Part shown: positions 33,214 through 42,474 of the stretch, piece by piece
Layout: every line of letters begins with the position of its first letter
How positions within the stretch are numbered: the stretch's first letter is position 1
DNA from: Clostridia bacterium
Lineage (GTDB): Bacteria > Bacillota > Clostridia > UBA1381
DNA: 64,000 nt
Reading direction: 5' to 3'
NCBI GenBank assembly: GCA_017935675.1
Contig: JAGBHE010000092.1
Location: 57,185-121,184 of the forward strand
Made by a program: the position numbers and the translations under genes
The notes under the pieces: generated by a model
What the model saw: the letters and a program-made list of their open reading frames with translations, nothing else
Database searches by the model: none
Told to the model about the DNA's origin: nothing

Positions 33214-33860
33214 TGATTTACCGCCTCCGTATATTTTCTTGCAAGCTCTGTTATTTTTTTATAGTCATGATTTTCAATAAGTTTTTTATTTACTATATTT
33301 GAACCTATGCCAAACCCGCTTATACCGCAATTAAGATATTCCCGCATGTTTTTTTCATCTACTCCGCCTACCGCCAAAAGCTTTATATGAGATATGGGCG
33401 CTTTAACCGCTTTTATGTAGTCTGCTCCCATATTGGTTATCGGAAATACCTTTACGAAATCACCTCCGGCTCTATGTGCTTGCAAAATTTCGCTGGGCGT
33501 TAATGCACCCGGTATTGATACCATTCCAAGCTCACGGGTTTTTCTTATAACCTCCGGAAAAGTATCGGGAGAAATAATAAACTTACCATGTGCTTTTTTT
33601 GTAAGCACAACCTGTTCCTCTCTGATTACCGTTCCTGCACCTATAACCATCCGATTGTCAAAATGCTTTGATAGCATTTGAATATTATTTGCTGTTTCGT
33701 CATCACTGACGCTGCCGTTTGCGCTGTATGTAATTTCCAAAAGCCTTATTCCGCCATTATACATAGCCTCGGCAAGAGGAATCAGATTTTCCTTTTCAAC
33801 TCCTCTTACGATTACGATTATCTTTTCCTTTTCTATTAATTTCACTGTTTCTTTACGCAT
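33210..33860 (-). CDS. KDPG/KDPGal aldolase
   Basis: A 216-residue class I aldolase of the KDPG family, cleaving 2-keto-3-deoxy-6-phospho-sugar acids to pyruvate and glyceraldehyde 3-phosphate. IIVIVRGVEKENLIPLAEAMYNGGIRLLEITYS, GAGTVIREEQV, FIISPDTFPEVI and the Schiff-base lysine segment GGDFVKVFPITNMG are present. The start at 33860 fits GGGGGAG six bases upstream and the promoter at 33884-33912. It is co-expressed with the kinase; gluconate versus galactonate stereochemistry is not decided by eye. Confidence 0.9.
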   Translation of the reverse strand: MRKETVKLIEKEKIIVIVRGVEKENLIPLAEAMYNGGIRLLEITYSANGSVSDDETANNIQMLSKHFDNRMVIGAGTVIREEQVVLTKKAHGKFIISPDTFPEVIRKTRELGMVSIPGALTPSEILQAHRAGGDFVKVFPITNMGADYIKAVKAPISHIKLLAVGGVDEKNMREYLNCGISGFGIGSNIVNKKLIENHDYKKITELARKYTEAVNH

Positions 33861-33883
33861 TTTCCTCTCCCCCATTCAAATCC

Positions 33884-33912
33884 AGTGTAACATACTGTTA
33901 TTGAAATGTAAA
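33884..33912 (-). promoter_or_regulatory. Promoter of the aldolase-kinase genes
   Basis: On the minus strand, -35 TTTACA (33912-33907), 17-bp spacer, -10 TACACT (33889-33884) with an extended TGT. Transcript start near 33877. Confidence 0.65.
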
Positions 33913-33932
33913 TTGAAAAATTCGCAAATAAT

Positions 33933-33962
33933 ATTGCAAAACTTGCAATTATATGTTATACT
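33933..33962 (+). promoter_or_regulatory. AraC-gene promoter with overlapping dyad
   Basis: -35 TTGCAA (33934-33939), 17-bp spacer, -10 TATACT (33957-33962). ATTGCAA-AAC-TTGCAAT (33933-33949) is a perfect inverted repeat over the -35, and TTCGCAAAT lies just upstream. It is a candidate operator for the AraC protein, shared with the divergent aldolase promoter. Confidence 0.65.
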
Positions 33963-33968
33963 ATTTGT

Positions 33969-34742
33969 ATGAGTAATTATTTTGAAAAGAAACTTATATA
34001 CAACGACATAGTTTTCAGATACGCAAAAGGCAAGTCCTTGAAATCAGGCAATGAAATTCATTCGTATAACGAAATTTTATACTACATAGACGGAGGTGCA
34101 ACTTTTCTTTCAGAAGAATTCAAAGAAAATTTAGAAAGGAACTCATTGCTTATAATACCCAAGGAAACATATCATAATTTCAAAATCGGCAACCAGAGCA
34201 AATATGAAAGACTTACTATTGCTTTTCCCGATGCGAGTATCGCTCCGATAGTACTGTCACAAATAAATATAATAAAAAACATAAATGAAATAATACAATA
34301 TATAATTAACAGAATGCTTGAAATATTAAACAGCGAAAACCACGAGGAATTTTCTGTATTCATGTACGGCGCACTGCTTATGCTGATTTCTGAAATTAAA
34401 TTCGACAATAAAAATATATCCAAGCCTCAGCTGAGAGAAAATGCAAAGCTGATTTCAGATTGCGTGGAATATATTGACAGAAATTTAATGTCAGATATAA
34501 GCATTAAAGCTATATCAAAGGGAATAAATGCTTCCGAATCAAACATTTCTCACCTGTTTAAAAAAGAACTCGGTATATCACTGCACCAATACATTATTGA
34601 AAAACGTATGATTTACGCACATAAATTAATTAAAGCCGGAGAAAAGCCCTCAAAAATATATTCCGAATGCGGTTACGGCGACTACTCGTCTTTTTATAAA
34701 GCCTATACAAAGATGTTTGGTCATTCTCCGAAAAATGATTAA
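33969..34742 (+). CDS. AraC-family transcriptional regulator
   Basis: A 257-residue regulator with an N-terminal cupin-like sensor (EIHSYNEILYYIDGGATFLSEE, SLLIIPKETYHNFKIG) and a C-terminal double helix-turn-helix (DISIKAISKGINASESNISHLFKKELG, YSECGYGDYSSFYKAYTKMFGHSP). It is divergent from the aldolase-kinase genes and adjacent to the polysaccharide locus, so it likely senses a breakdown product and controls one or both. The leader is only six bases, so a ribosome site is not obvious. Confidence 0.9.
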   Translation: MSNYFEKKLIYNDIVFRYAKGKSLKSGNEIHSYNEILYYIDGGATFLSEEFKENLERNSLLIIPKETYHNFKIGNQSKYERLTIAFPDASIAPIVLSQINIIKNINEIIQYIINRMLEILNSENHEEFSVFMYGALLMLISEIKFDNKNISKPQLRENAKLISDCVEYIDRNLMSDISIKAISKGINASESNISHLFKKELGISLHQYIIEKRMIYAHKLIKAGEKPSKIYSECGYGDYSSFYKAYTKMFGHSPKND

Positions 34743-34849
34743 CCGTATCTCTTAAATGAATGCAGGCAAATTGAACTGTAATAAACACCTTGCTCGAACA
34801 TCTTTTCAGCGATTTTTTATGTGAAACGAAATAAAGAACAGAATCAATT

Positions 34850-34884
34850 CAAAAACCAGGGAAGAATATAAGCCCTGATTTTTG
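34850..34884. terminator. Bidirectional terminator between AraC gene and polysaccharide locus
   Basis: CAAAAACCAGGG (34850-34861) and CCCTGATTTTTG (34873-34884) pair with A/T runs on both outer sides. It serves the AraC gene from the left and the long minus-strand locus from the right. Confidence 0.75.
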
Positions 34885-34907
34885 AACTTCCCAATTTATT
34901 TGTATTT

Positions 34908-36194
34908 TTATTGTTTCATTAACTCATACTTACTAAATACCTTTTTAATGTAAAATGCAGTTAACATAAACATTACAAAAGAAACAAAGCTTAAAAGCTG
35001 CTGTCCGTATATTTGTATTCCAAAAACAGTGTTTCCGTCCGCTTGAACAACAGAAAGTAATTTCCCTGCCACAATAGAAATTAACAATCCGCAAACTCCG
35101 CCAATGCTATTTTTAATTGCAAGTGCAGCGACAAAATACTTTTTGTCTATGTAATTATAAACTATGTTATACGCATTCATTTCGGACCCGGCACAGCTGA
35201 TATTAAATACAGCACTGTATGCAATATATAACCACCACGTTTTAGGTATGGTAAACGCCATAATTAAGCACGCTGCGCCCTCTAAAATACAAGCAAGCCT
35301 AAAGCCTTCGGCAAAGGATTTTTTGTCAGAATACACGCCAAACGGTTTCGAAACAAAAATTCTAAGAATGATTCCGACTGTATTTATAACCTGTATTGCA
35401 GTTACAGTCATTGCCAAATCTTTTGTTTTATAAATCCCTAAAAATCCTAAGCTGGTATATCTCGCAATATTATAAAAAGCGGTTAGATATATAACTGATC
35501 TGAATTTATTGTTTCCAAACACATTTTTTACAATATCAATAAATGACTCACTTTCATCTTCTTCATCTATCTTTTTATTTTTAATAATTATAAGACTCAG
35601 GAAATTAAATACCGTGAAAATAAGTATACCTATAGAAACAAATAAAAACCCCTTTTCAAGCTCCCCGATTTCAGCGTACTTATCAATCATAACACCTGCT
35701 GTGAAAGTAAACACAACAACTGCTGCAAGCGATACTATTTCCTTTACCGCACTAAATGACGCCCTCTTTTCAGGGTCAACAAACATATTGGCCCACTTAA
35801 ATGCAATTCCGCTGACCAGTGCCTTTAAAAAATATGCAAGAACAAGTGAAATTACAACCAATCCGGATTTTAAAGCAGTTGAGATACTCATAAAGGGTAT
35901 CATGTATACACCCAAAAACAATAACTCACAGAGTGTATAACATACAACAACATTTGTTTTAATATTCTTCATTTTTTTCACTGCAAAAATCGAAAAAAGC
36001 TGAAAAAGGAAGGAAAGTGTTGCAATAGAAGATACTATTCCAACAAGTGAATCGCTCATTCCTATGTAATTTAAAAGCTTTGCTAAAAATGCATCGGCAG
36101 CAAGCAGTGAAATAACATAATCAAACATACATTGCATACAATGTCCGAATCTTGCTCTTTTATATATTGGTGTATCAAATTTATTGTCAACCAT
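34908..36194 (-). CDS. MFS transporter
   Basis: A 428-residue membrane protein with about 12 hydrophobic segments and the MFS loop-2/3 pattern (SIFAVKKMKNIKTN). No finer family is recognised. It is the last gene of the polysaccharide locus, 14 bp after the lyase gene, so oligosaccharide or unsaturated-uronide transport is a reasonable guess. The ABC importer upstream offers a second route. Confidence 0.82.
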   Translation of the reverse strand: MVDNKFDTPIYKRARFGHCMQCMFDYVISLLAADAFLAKLLNYIGMSDSLVGIVSSIATLSFLFQLFSIFAVKKMKNIKTNVVVCYTLCELLFLGVYMIPFMSISTALKSGLVVISLVLAYFLKALVSGIAFKWANMFVDPEKRASFSAVKEIVSLAAVVVFTFTAGVMIDKYAEIGELEKGFLFVSIGILIFTVFNFLSLIIIKNKKIDEEDESESFIDIVKNVFGNNKFRSVIYLTAFYNIARYTSLGFLGIYKTKDLAMTVTAIQVINTVGIILRIFVSKPFGVYSDKKSFAEGFRLACILEGAACLIMAFTIPKTWWLYIAYSAVFNISCAGSEMNAYNIVYNYIDKKYFVAALAIKNSIGGVCGLLISIVAGKLLSVVQADGNTVFGIQIYGQQLLSFVSFVMFMLTAFYIKKVFSKYELMKQ

Positions 36195-36208
36195 TAATCA
36201 TTTGCTCC

Positions 36209-37945
36209 TTATCTTATTATTATTTCTGTACAAAGGCTTTCTCCTGCACTGTCAAACAGAAAATCAATTACAGTGACTAAGGCATAGCCAATCGAATCAT
36301 TTACCCTTTTTTTTATTTTTTCATATCCTATCTTTGGTCTGCAGCCGTCAGGAATTATTACCTCTCCCAAAATCGTTTTGTTATCATCATATATGAATAT
36401 TTTGTTGCCGTCAATCTCAGCAGAACGCTTTGTAATCAACCTTTCAACAACCGAATTTTTTTCATCCGAAAATTTAAAAAAGTCTACAATATGAAGTTCT
36501 CCGGAATCCTTTAGTATAAATTTTCTCTCTAATTTATCAAGCAGCGCTTTTTTGTCATATGCACTCTTCATTTGTATACTAATTCCGTTTTCTGCCTTTT
36601 CAAAACTATCCGCCTTGTATTCCTTTCCGGGCATTTGAAATGAATTATTTACAATAGGTACGGAATGACCTTTAGAGCATGCATTGAAATATGAGTATCT
36701 TTTATCACTAAAATAGTCACGGTCATATAATGGTGCGCCAAGATCAAAAAGCAGTGTTTGACCGTTTTTCATATATATAAACGAACCTATATCATTATGG
36801 TTGTGAGGTTCATCATTATTTCCGCCCTTGACAGCAAAAAATGCATTATTTTTTTGGATTATCCCCCATTGTGCTTCAGGTAAAAATACATCAGTTTCAT
36901 TTTTGCCGCATCCAAACAATGAACTGTCAAAATACGCAATAATGCGAACAGCAGAGCAAAATCTTCCTGTAAAATCTAAAAATGATTTGAAATATTCCTC
37001 ACCGGGCAGCATTGTGCCAAACATTTTATTGAATGAAGAAAGTGTACCAAAATGCAGACCCGGAGGTCCGTCCCACGAATCAGAAAATGGCAAATACCTG
37101 TTTTCATCAATGCAAGCAACCAATGGATATTCCGATATTTTTCTTACCTTTTCCTTATCAAGTACTATACTAATACCAAGCCTATCCTCGCAAAGATCGT
37201 TAAATGACGTATAAAAATCCATAGCGTAGCACCAATACTCCAATCCCTCAAGGCATACTCCGTCAGATGTGCACGAATCTATGAATTTATTTGAAATTGA
37301 TATGCATTTTTCAATTATACTTCTAAGCCTTTTTTCATCCTCTATTAAGTAAAGAGATGCCATTCCGACAGAGCCTGCGCAAACGGCAGACCAGTTTGTT
37401 TTAACATTCATCCAGCCCAGTCTGTATTTATCAATATCACCTGTTTCAAAAGGCTCGATTATTCTTTTAAAAACTTCACTTATACATCTTTTTTTAACAA
37501 TATCTGCAATTTTATCACCCACAAGAGAGAGTGTTTCCGCAATTGCGCTGCCTGTTTCTGCCACGAACAAATCAATAACATACGGCGAAACATCTTTAGA
37601 TAAACAACCGCCCAAATGCCCGGGGACAGCCCAAGAATACTCATCGCAAATTGCCCAAAGTATATCTTCTATCTTTGATACATAAGAGCTGTCATTATCA
37701 ATCCAAAGCTTTAAAACATAAGAAATAAGCTTTCTTCTGCGCACATAATAAACATTTTCATATTGTATTCTGTCTCCTATTTCATCGTGCAGCCTGAACA
37801 ATGAAAACGGTAAAGCCGTGAGCGGCTCTTTGTCGAGCTCACCACAGCTTTCATTTATCATATTCATATACATTTCAGCAGTTTTATTCTTTTCACGCTC
37901 TATAATAAAATTTTCAGATGAAAATTTATTTTTAAAAATATACAT
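36209..37945 (-). CDS. Heparinase II/III-family polysaccharide lyase
   Basis: A 578-residue protein without signal peptide, so cytoplasmic. The N-terminal two thirds are helical (alpha/alpha toroid type). The region NNDEPHNHNDIGSFIYMKNGQTLL and LGAPLYDRDYFSDKRYSYFNACSKGHSVPIVN matches the heparinase II/III-like C-terminal sheet domain with its metal/His cluster. Such lyases cleave uronic-acid-containing oligosaccharides by beta-elimination. Here it would act on imported oligomers. Substrate (heparin, alginate, other) cannot be told. AGAGG precedes the start. Confidence 0.85.
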   Translation of the reverse strand: MYIFKNKFSSENFIIEREKNKTAEMYMNMINESCGELDKEPLTALPFSLFRLHDEIGDRIQYENVYYVRRRKLISYVLKLWIDNDSSYVSKIEDILWAICDEYSWAVPGHLGGCLSKDVSPYVIDLFVAETGSAIAETLSLVGDKIADIVKKRCISEVFKRIIEPFETGDIDKYRLGWMNVKTNWSAVCAGSVGMASLYLIEDEKRLRSIIEKCISISNKFIDSCTSDGVCLEGLEYWCYAMDFYTSFNDLCEDRLGISIVLDKEKVRKISEYPLVACIDENRYLPFSDSWDGPPGLHFGTLSSFNKMFGTMLPGEEYFKSFLDFTGRFCSAVRIIAYFDSSLFGCGKNETDVFLPEAQWGIIQKNNAFFAVKGGNNDEPHNHNDIGSFIYMKNGQTLLFDLGAPLYDRDYFSDKRYSYFNACSKGHSVPIVNNSFQMPGKEYKADSFEKAENGISIQMKSAYDKKALLDKLERKFILKDSGELHIVDFFKFSDEKNSVVERLITKRSAEIDGNKIFIYDDNKTILGEVIIPDGCRPKIGYEKIKKRVNDSIGYALVTVIDFLFDSAGESLCTEIIIR

Positions 37946-37961
37946 TCTAAACCTCTTTTAG

Positions 37962-40703
37962 TCACTTATAGCATACAAGAAGATTTTGTTCTCCATATCC
38001 TGTCGAAAGAAGAATATGAGAATAATTAACCTTATCTGCCGTGTAACCTATAATGTCAGCTGATGAACCAGTTATTACACGTTCGTCACCCTTTTTTGAC
38101 AAATCAACAACAATTACAACATTATCGGTTCTGATTCCATGAATATGTATATTACCTTTTGGATTTAATCCTTCAGGTTCTTTTCCGACATAATAAGCAA
38201 GCGCTGTATCATTAACCGAATAAACAGAACCATATATCATACGGTCCCCCGCATACCAATAATTCGGATTTAAAGTGAAATATGATTTTTTCTCGTCTGC
38301 ATCATATATTTTTGCCACAGAACTGCACAATCCATTTGCCGTCACAGAAACCTTTATCGTATCTCCGATTCCCAAATCAGATTCATTTCCTGTCAGTTTA
38401 GCAGTGTTCATATCATATTCAGGCACAAAAAGGTCTTCTGTTTCAAAAGTCATAATACTGCCTGTTCTTGAATATGCCTCTATTTTATAGCCAATATCCT
38501 CTTCTTTATTAATTGCTTGAGAAATGCTCTTTATAACATAGTTGTAAGAACCATTTGTAATTTTCGATGCTCCGTCGGACACTAAAACAACAACATCTGC
38601 AACAGCATTTCCCGGAGTAAACGTATATCCAACACAAGCAACCTCTTCATCATTTGCAATGCTGCCTGCTACAGAATAATCATCCTCGTCAGTTCCTTCA
38701 ACAGCCTTTGACGGTACTTTAATAAATTTTGTATTCGAAGTTGTCCCGATAAAATTCATACAAGAGCTTCCGGCGTCTTTTGGAAAAAAGTATCTTCCGT
38801 TTGTCTTATATCTTAAGACATATGCACCCGGGTTATCATAAACTTCTTCTGTGTAATTCATGCCTAAGGTATAGGACAGTTCGCCTTCCTGTGCATTCTC
38901 TTTCGGGAAATCAATTCGGACAAGATGATTTTCAGCATCAACCTTAAATTGGACAAACTGCGTTTTTAATTCTCTGATATGATGCTCACTGCCGCTCAGC
39001 TTGTAATATAAAGCGCTGTCACTTTCATAAACCCGGCAATTTTCCACATACCATTTATCACGAGTAACAAATTTTTTTATTTCTCCGTTAACAGTAAATA
39101 TTGTGATATTTGCCGCAGTATCTGAATTTTCCATCTTTGTTGCCGAAACAACTGCGCCGATTGTATCATAAACAGCATCATTTGGAATAAAAGACGCTAT
39201 TGCTCCTGAGCTGTTTAAAAGAAAATTGTATGTGTTTCCTATTTCAATTCCGCTTGAATACTGCTGATAGGTTTTTGAAAGCTTATATGACTCATCATCA
39301 ACCTTTACAGTCATAATCCCGCCGTCATCATACACGCTTGAAACGGTGCCTGATATTTTCTCACTGCATTGAACAATCTTTATCATCTTATAATCTGACA
39401 AGCCTTCATAAACAGATAAAATATCATTTTTAGCAAAGTTTGAAAAATCGGTTTTATTCCCTGAGTCATTAATAATCTGGAGCTTTATTGACGATTCATC
39501 CTCCGGAACAAAATCTATTCTCCTGCCGGATAAAACATCAAAAACCGCACCATCCTTTGAATCAACCATATCAACTCTAACATCGTAGTATGCGCTTACA
39601 TTCATAAGGTCAACTTTTCCGTCATTATTTGTATCATAAAGCTTTATATCGCCGACATTTAAACTATTACCCTCCAAAATATTATAGACCGCCTCATGAT
39701 TTAATGTGAATTGTCCATTATAAATTATATCTGTGCCTTGAGGGATGACAATGCTCTTTTGCTTATATGTTCTTCCCCAATGCGAACCTGAAGCAGCTAC
39801 CCTATAACTAATCCTTCTGTCTTTTAGTGAAAAGCCATCAAATTCATCAGCATTTATGTATTCTTTTAAATCATCAGACTCAGCACAAATATATATTATT
39901 TCATCAGTATCAACATTATAATATACCTTACACATTCTTCCCATGAACTCGGAATAGTCCGCATTATTTGACGAAAGCATATATTCGTTGTTTCCACTTT
40001 TAAAAATGACATCATCACTTAAAATCGCAATATTGTCGTTTATGTCAGACTGATTATCGGCTATCATTCTCGCCTTTAAAACACCTGTTCTGAAAACACC
40101 TGAAAGAATACTCTCATCAGACAGCTCTGATTCATACATTTTCATATAATTTTGATTAAGAAGATTATATATAATAACGCACAAATCACCGGTTGTTATT
40201 CCGCTTGAAAAATCACTGCGCAAATTATCACCCAAGTCCGCCCTTAACTTTCTGTCTGCCAAAGGATTTTTCTTCATTTCTTCTGTATATCCGATAACAC
40301 TTGATGCGGCATAAGTTATAAACTCAAAATCAACTGCATCATCCGGGTGAAAAAGACCGTCTCTTGGAATTGTAATCATGCCGCATTTTATTGCGATCCC
40401 CACAGCTTCTTTTTGCTCGTCACCAATATCAGAAAAGTAATTGCCGGCATCAATATCCCCGGCTTGTACATGAGAACATTGTACCGCAAGGTCTGTTAAT
40501 GCTTCTATTGCTGAATATCTTGTGACAATCTGTGATATTTCACCGCTTCCCGAGTATATTCCAAGTGTATTTACTACTCCTGAAGCCTCATTATAAAAGT
40601 CGGGGTTGTATTTTAAATCTTCAGCAAAAGTAATATTTAAGCTGCACAAAATAATCATATGCGAAATTGCTAAAGCAGCTAACCTTTTAAATTGTAAATT
40701 CAT
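37962..40703 (-). CDS. Large secreted protein with SLH-like N-terminus
   Basis: A 913-residue exported protein. Residues 1-27 (NLQFKRLAALAISHMIILCSLNITFA) form a signal peptide; the start at 40703 has GGAG six bases upstream. Residues ~30-190 resemble divergent S-layer homology repeats (TRYSAIEALTDLAV, YFSDIGDEQKEAVGIAIKCGMI, GLFHPDDAVDFEFI). The remainder is beta-rich with no catalytic motif I can name, and repeated MTVKVDDESYKL-like segments suggest stacked sheet domains. It is probably a wall-anchored binding or structural protein of the locus. Confidence 0.7.
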   Translation of the reverse strand: MNLQFKRLAALAISHMIILCSLNITFAEDLKYNPDFYNEASGVVNTLGIYSGSGEISQIVTRYSAIEALTDLAVQCSHVQAGDIDAGNYFSDIGDEQKEAVGIAIKCGMITIPRDGLFHPDDAVDFEFITYAASSVIGYTEEMKKNPLADRKLRADLGDNLRSDFSSGITTGDLCVIIYNLLNQNYMKMYESELSDESILSGVFRTGVLKARMIADNQSDINDNIAILSDDVIFKSGNNEYMLSSNNADYSEFMGRMCKVYYNVDTDEIIYICAESDDLKEYINADEFDGFSLKDRRISYRVAASGSHWGRTYKQKSIVIPQGTDIIYNGQFTLNHEAVYNILEGNSLNVGDIKLYDTNNDGKVDLMNVSAYYDVRVDMVDSKDGAVFDVLSGRRIDFVPEDESSIKLQIINDSGNKTDFSNFAKNDILSVYEGLSDYKMIKIVQCSEKISGTVSSVYDDGGIMTVKVDDESYKLSKTYQQYSSGIEIGNTYNFLLNSSGAIASFIPNDAVYDTIGAVVSATKMENSDTAANITIFTVNGEIKKFVTRDKWYVENCRVYESDSALYYKLSGSEHHIRELKTQFVQFKVDAENHLVRIDFPKENAQEGELSYTLGMNYTEEVYDNPGAYVLRYKTNGRYFFPKDAGSSCMNFIGTTSNTKFIKVPSKAVEGTDEDDYSVAGSIANDEEVACVGYTFTPGNAVADVVVLVSDGASKITNGSYNYVIKSISQAINKEEDIGYKIEAYSRTGSIMTFETEDLFVPEYDMNTAKLTGNESDLGIGDTIKVSVTANGLCSSVAKIYDADEKKSYFTLNPNYWYAGDRMIYGSVYSVNDTALAYYVGKEPEGLNPKGNIHIHGIRTDNVVIVVDLSKKGDERVITGSSADIIGYTADKVNYSHILLSTGYGEQNLLVCYK

Positions 40704-40754
40704 AACAATCTCCATTCCGCCGCCGTATGCGACATAAATCTTATGAAACAAATC

Positions 40755-42473
40755 TTATCTGTTAATAATTCTTTCTATAATTACACATGCTTCTGCTCTT
40801 GTCAGAGTATTATTCGGTCTGAATGTATTATCTTCGTACCCTGAAATGATTTTCAGCGAATTCATTTTTAAAACTGCTGATTTTGCATAATCGGAAATAT
40901 TATCATTATCAGCAAAACCTCCGGAAACTGCAAGCTCATCATCTTGAACCGCTCTTGACAAAATCACTGCCGCATCCTGTCTTGTTAAGCTTTTTCCAAC
41001 TCCAAAAATATCGTCAGATACACCCTTTACTATACCTGCATCAACAGCACTCGCCACGTATGATTCATACCATGCGCCGCTTTCTACATCTGAAAAATCG
41101 GTCTTTGCGTCTTTATTATATTTATCAAGAGATAAAACAAGTATTTTTATAAAAGCTTCACGAGTGATTTCACCTGATGGATTAAATACATTTTTATCAA
41201 CTCCATTAATATATCCCTTTTCTTTCAGAAATTTAATCGATTTTTCTGCCCATGAATAATCTGATAAATCGTGAAAAACAGCATGAATATTAATTTCAGG
41301 AGCTTTATCGGTTATAGGTGTATTAACGGCATTCACCGCTTTGCTTGATGAAACAGTTTTTGACGGCTTTGACGAACCCCCGCCGCCGCCTGATGAACCT
41401 CCGCCTCCCGCGGATTCGGGTTTATATTTATTTATATACTCACATAGCTCATCTAAAGAGTTAAAGCTCTTTTTAAGAAGTGATTTATTAATATCATTTT
41501 TATACGTACCGGATGCATATCTTGAAAAATCAAGCTTTGAAAGAGATGAATCCTTATACTTTTTCAAAACTTCTTCAATATCTCCGTATCCGGGGACAGA
41601 TTTAATTTCACCAAACACAATTGCCTGACTGATTGAAGCCATAAGCTCACGTGAAGAAGAATACTCGCTTTTTACAGCAGATGCAATGATTTTTTCCGCA
41701 TCAGTAATATTCATCTTGTTCAGTTCAATATATTCGGGAAACACTGTTAAATCATTAAAACCGTTTTCAGCCTTTATACTTTCTGAATATCCGCTAACTT
41801 CATCATATTTATCAGGGAAAATCATCATTAAAATATTTTTTGGATTTTTTGTGTCTGTAACGCCGCACTTAACGCTGTAACGAACAACATCCTCAATCAC
41901 TTTATCAACACTGTCATAATTTTTATTTTCCATAGCCCCGCAGACAGATAGTTTAGCCGTGCTCGAAAGCTCAGAATAAAAAGGCAGCAAAATATTAAGC
42001 CTTTTATTTTGAACTTCATCATTTAAGGTTTCAAAGATTTTATCTTTATTTGAACCAGATATTCCGTTTAGAAATGCCTTCAGTTCCGTCTGCGTCGGCA
42101 GATATAAGGATTCTGAAGAAAAAACCTTATTGGGATTGTGTGAAACAGCGTAAAACTTATAATTTCCCGCCGCGCCGCTTAATTTAAGATTTGAAACAGA
42201 GAACTTCCCAAGCCCGTCTGTTTTCACTTGTCTGAATATCTTGTATTTTTCCGCTGCAGAAATAGTATCACTGACATCAAGTACGCTTTCATCATCTGAC
42301 AAAACAGCGTAAACCATAACTCTGCAATCAGAATATTCCTCTCCGAGATTGCCGGATATCGTTATATTCATTGTATTAATATCATTTTTAATTTCTATTT
42401 CTGATGCCCCTGCCGCTTTACACAAAGCAAGGCAAACAACTGCGGAAAAGATAGCTGTTAATTTTTTATTCAA
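40755..42473 (-). CDS. SLH-domain surface protein
   Basis: A 572-residue exported protein. TTG at 42473 is chosen as start: AGAGGTG lies six bases upstream and MNKKLTAIFSAVVCLALCKAAGA is a classic signal peptide. A Gly/Ser linker (SAGGGGSSGGGGGSSKPSK) near residue 385 separates a helical N-terminal region from three C-terminal SLH repeats (WAEKSIKFLKEKGYINGVD, WYESYVASAVDAGIVKGVSDD, YAKSAVLKMNSLKIISGYEDN). SLH domains bind pyruvylated secondary wall polymer, so this anchors to the cell surface. It starts two bases after the preceding stop. Confidence 0.85.
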   Translation of the reverse strand: MNKKLTAIFSAVVCLALCKAAGASEIEIKNDINTMNITISGNLGEEYSDCRVMVYAVLSDDESVLDVSDTISAAEKYKIFRQVKTDGLGKFSVSNLKLSGAAGNYKFYAVSHNPNKVFSSESLYLPTQTELKAFLNGISGSNKDKIFETLNDEVQNKRLNILLPFYSELSSTAKLSVCGAMENKNYDSVDKVIEDVVRYSVKCGVTDTKNPKNILMMIFPDKYDEVSGYSESIKAENGFNDLTVFPEYIELNKMNITDAEKIIASAVKSEYSSSRELMASISQAIVFGEIKSVPGYGDIEEVLKKYKDSSLSKLDFSRYASGTYKNDINKSLLKKSFNSLDELCEYINKYKPESAGGGGSSGGGGGSSKPSKTVSSSKAVNAVNTPITDKAPEINIHAVFHDLSDYSWAEKSIKFLKEKGYINGVDKNVFNPSGEITREAFIKILVLSLDKYNKDAKTDFSDVESGAWYESYVASAVDAGIVKGVSDDIFGVGKSLTRQDAAVILSRAVQDDELAVSGGFADNDNISDYAKSAVLKMNSLKIISGYEDNTFRPNNTLTRAEACVIIERIINR

Positions 42474-42474
42474 A

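Noticed and set aside
41341..41628. Proline-rich plus-strand open frame
   Set aside because: It is the antisense of the Gly/Ser linker in the SLH protein gene and has no support as a gene.
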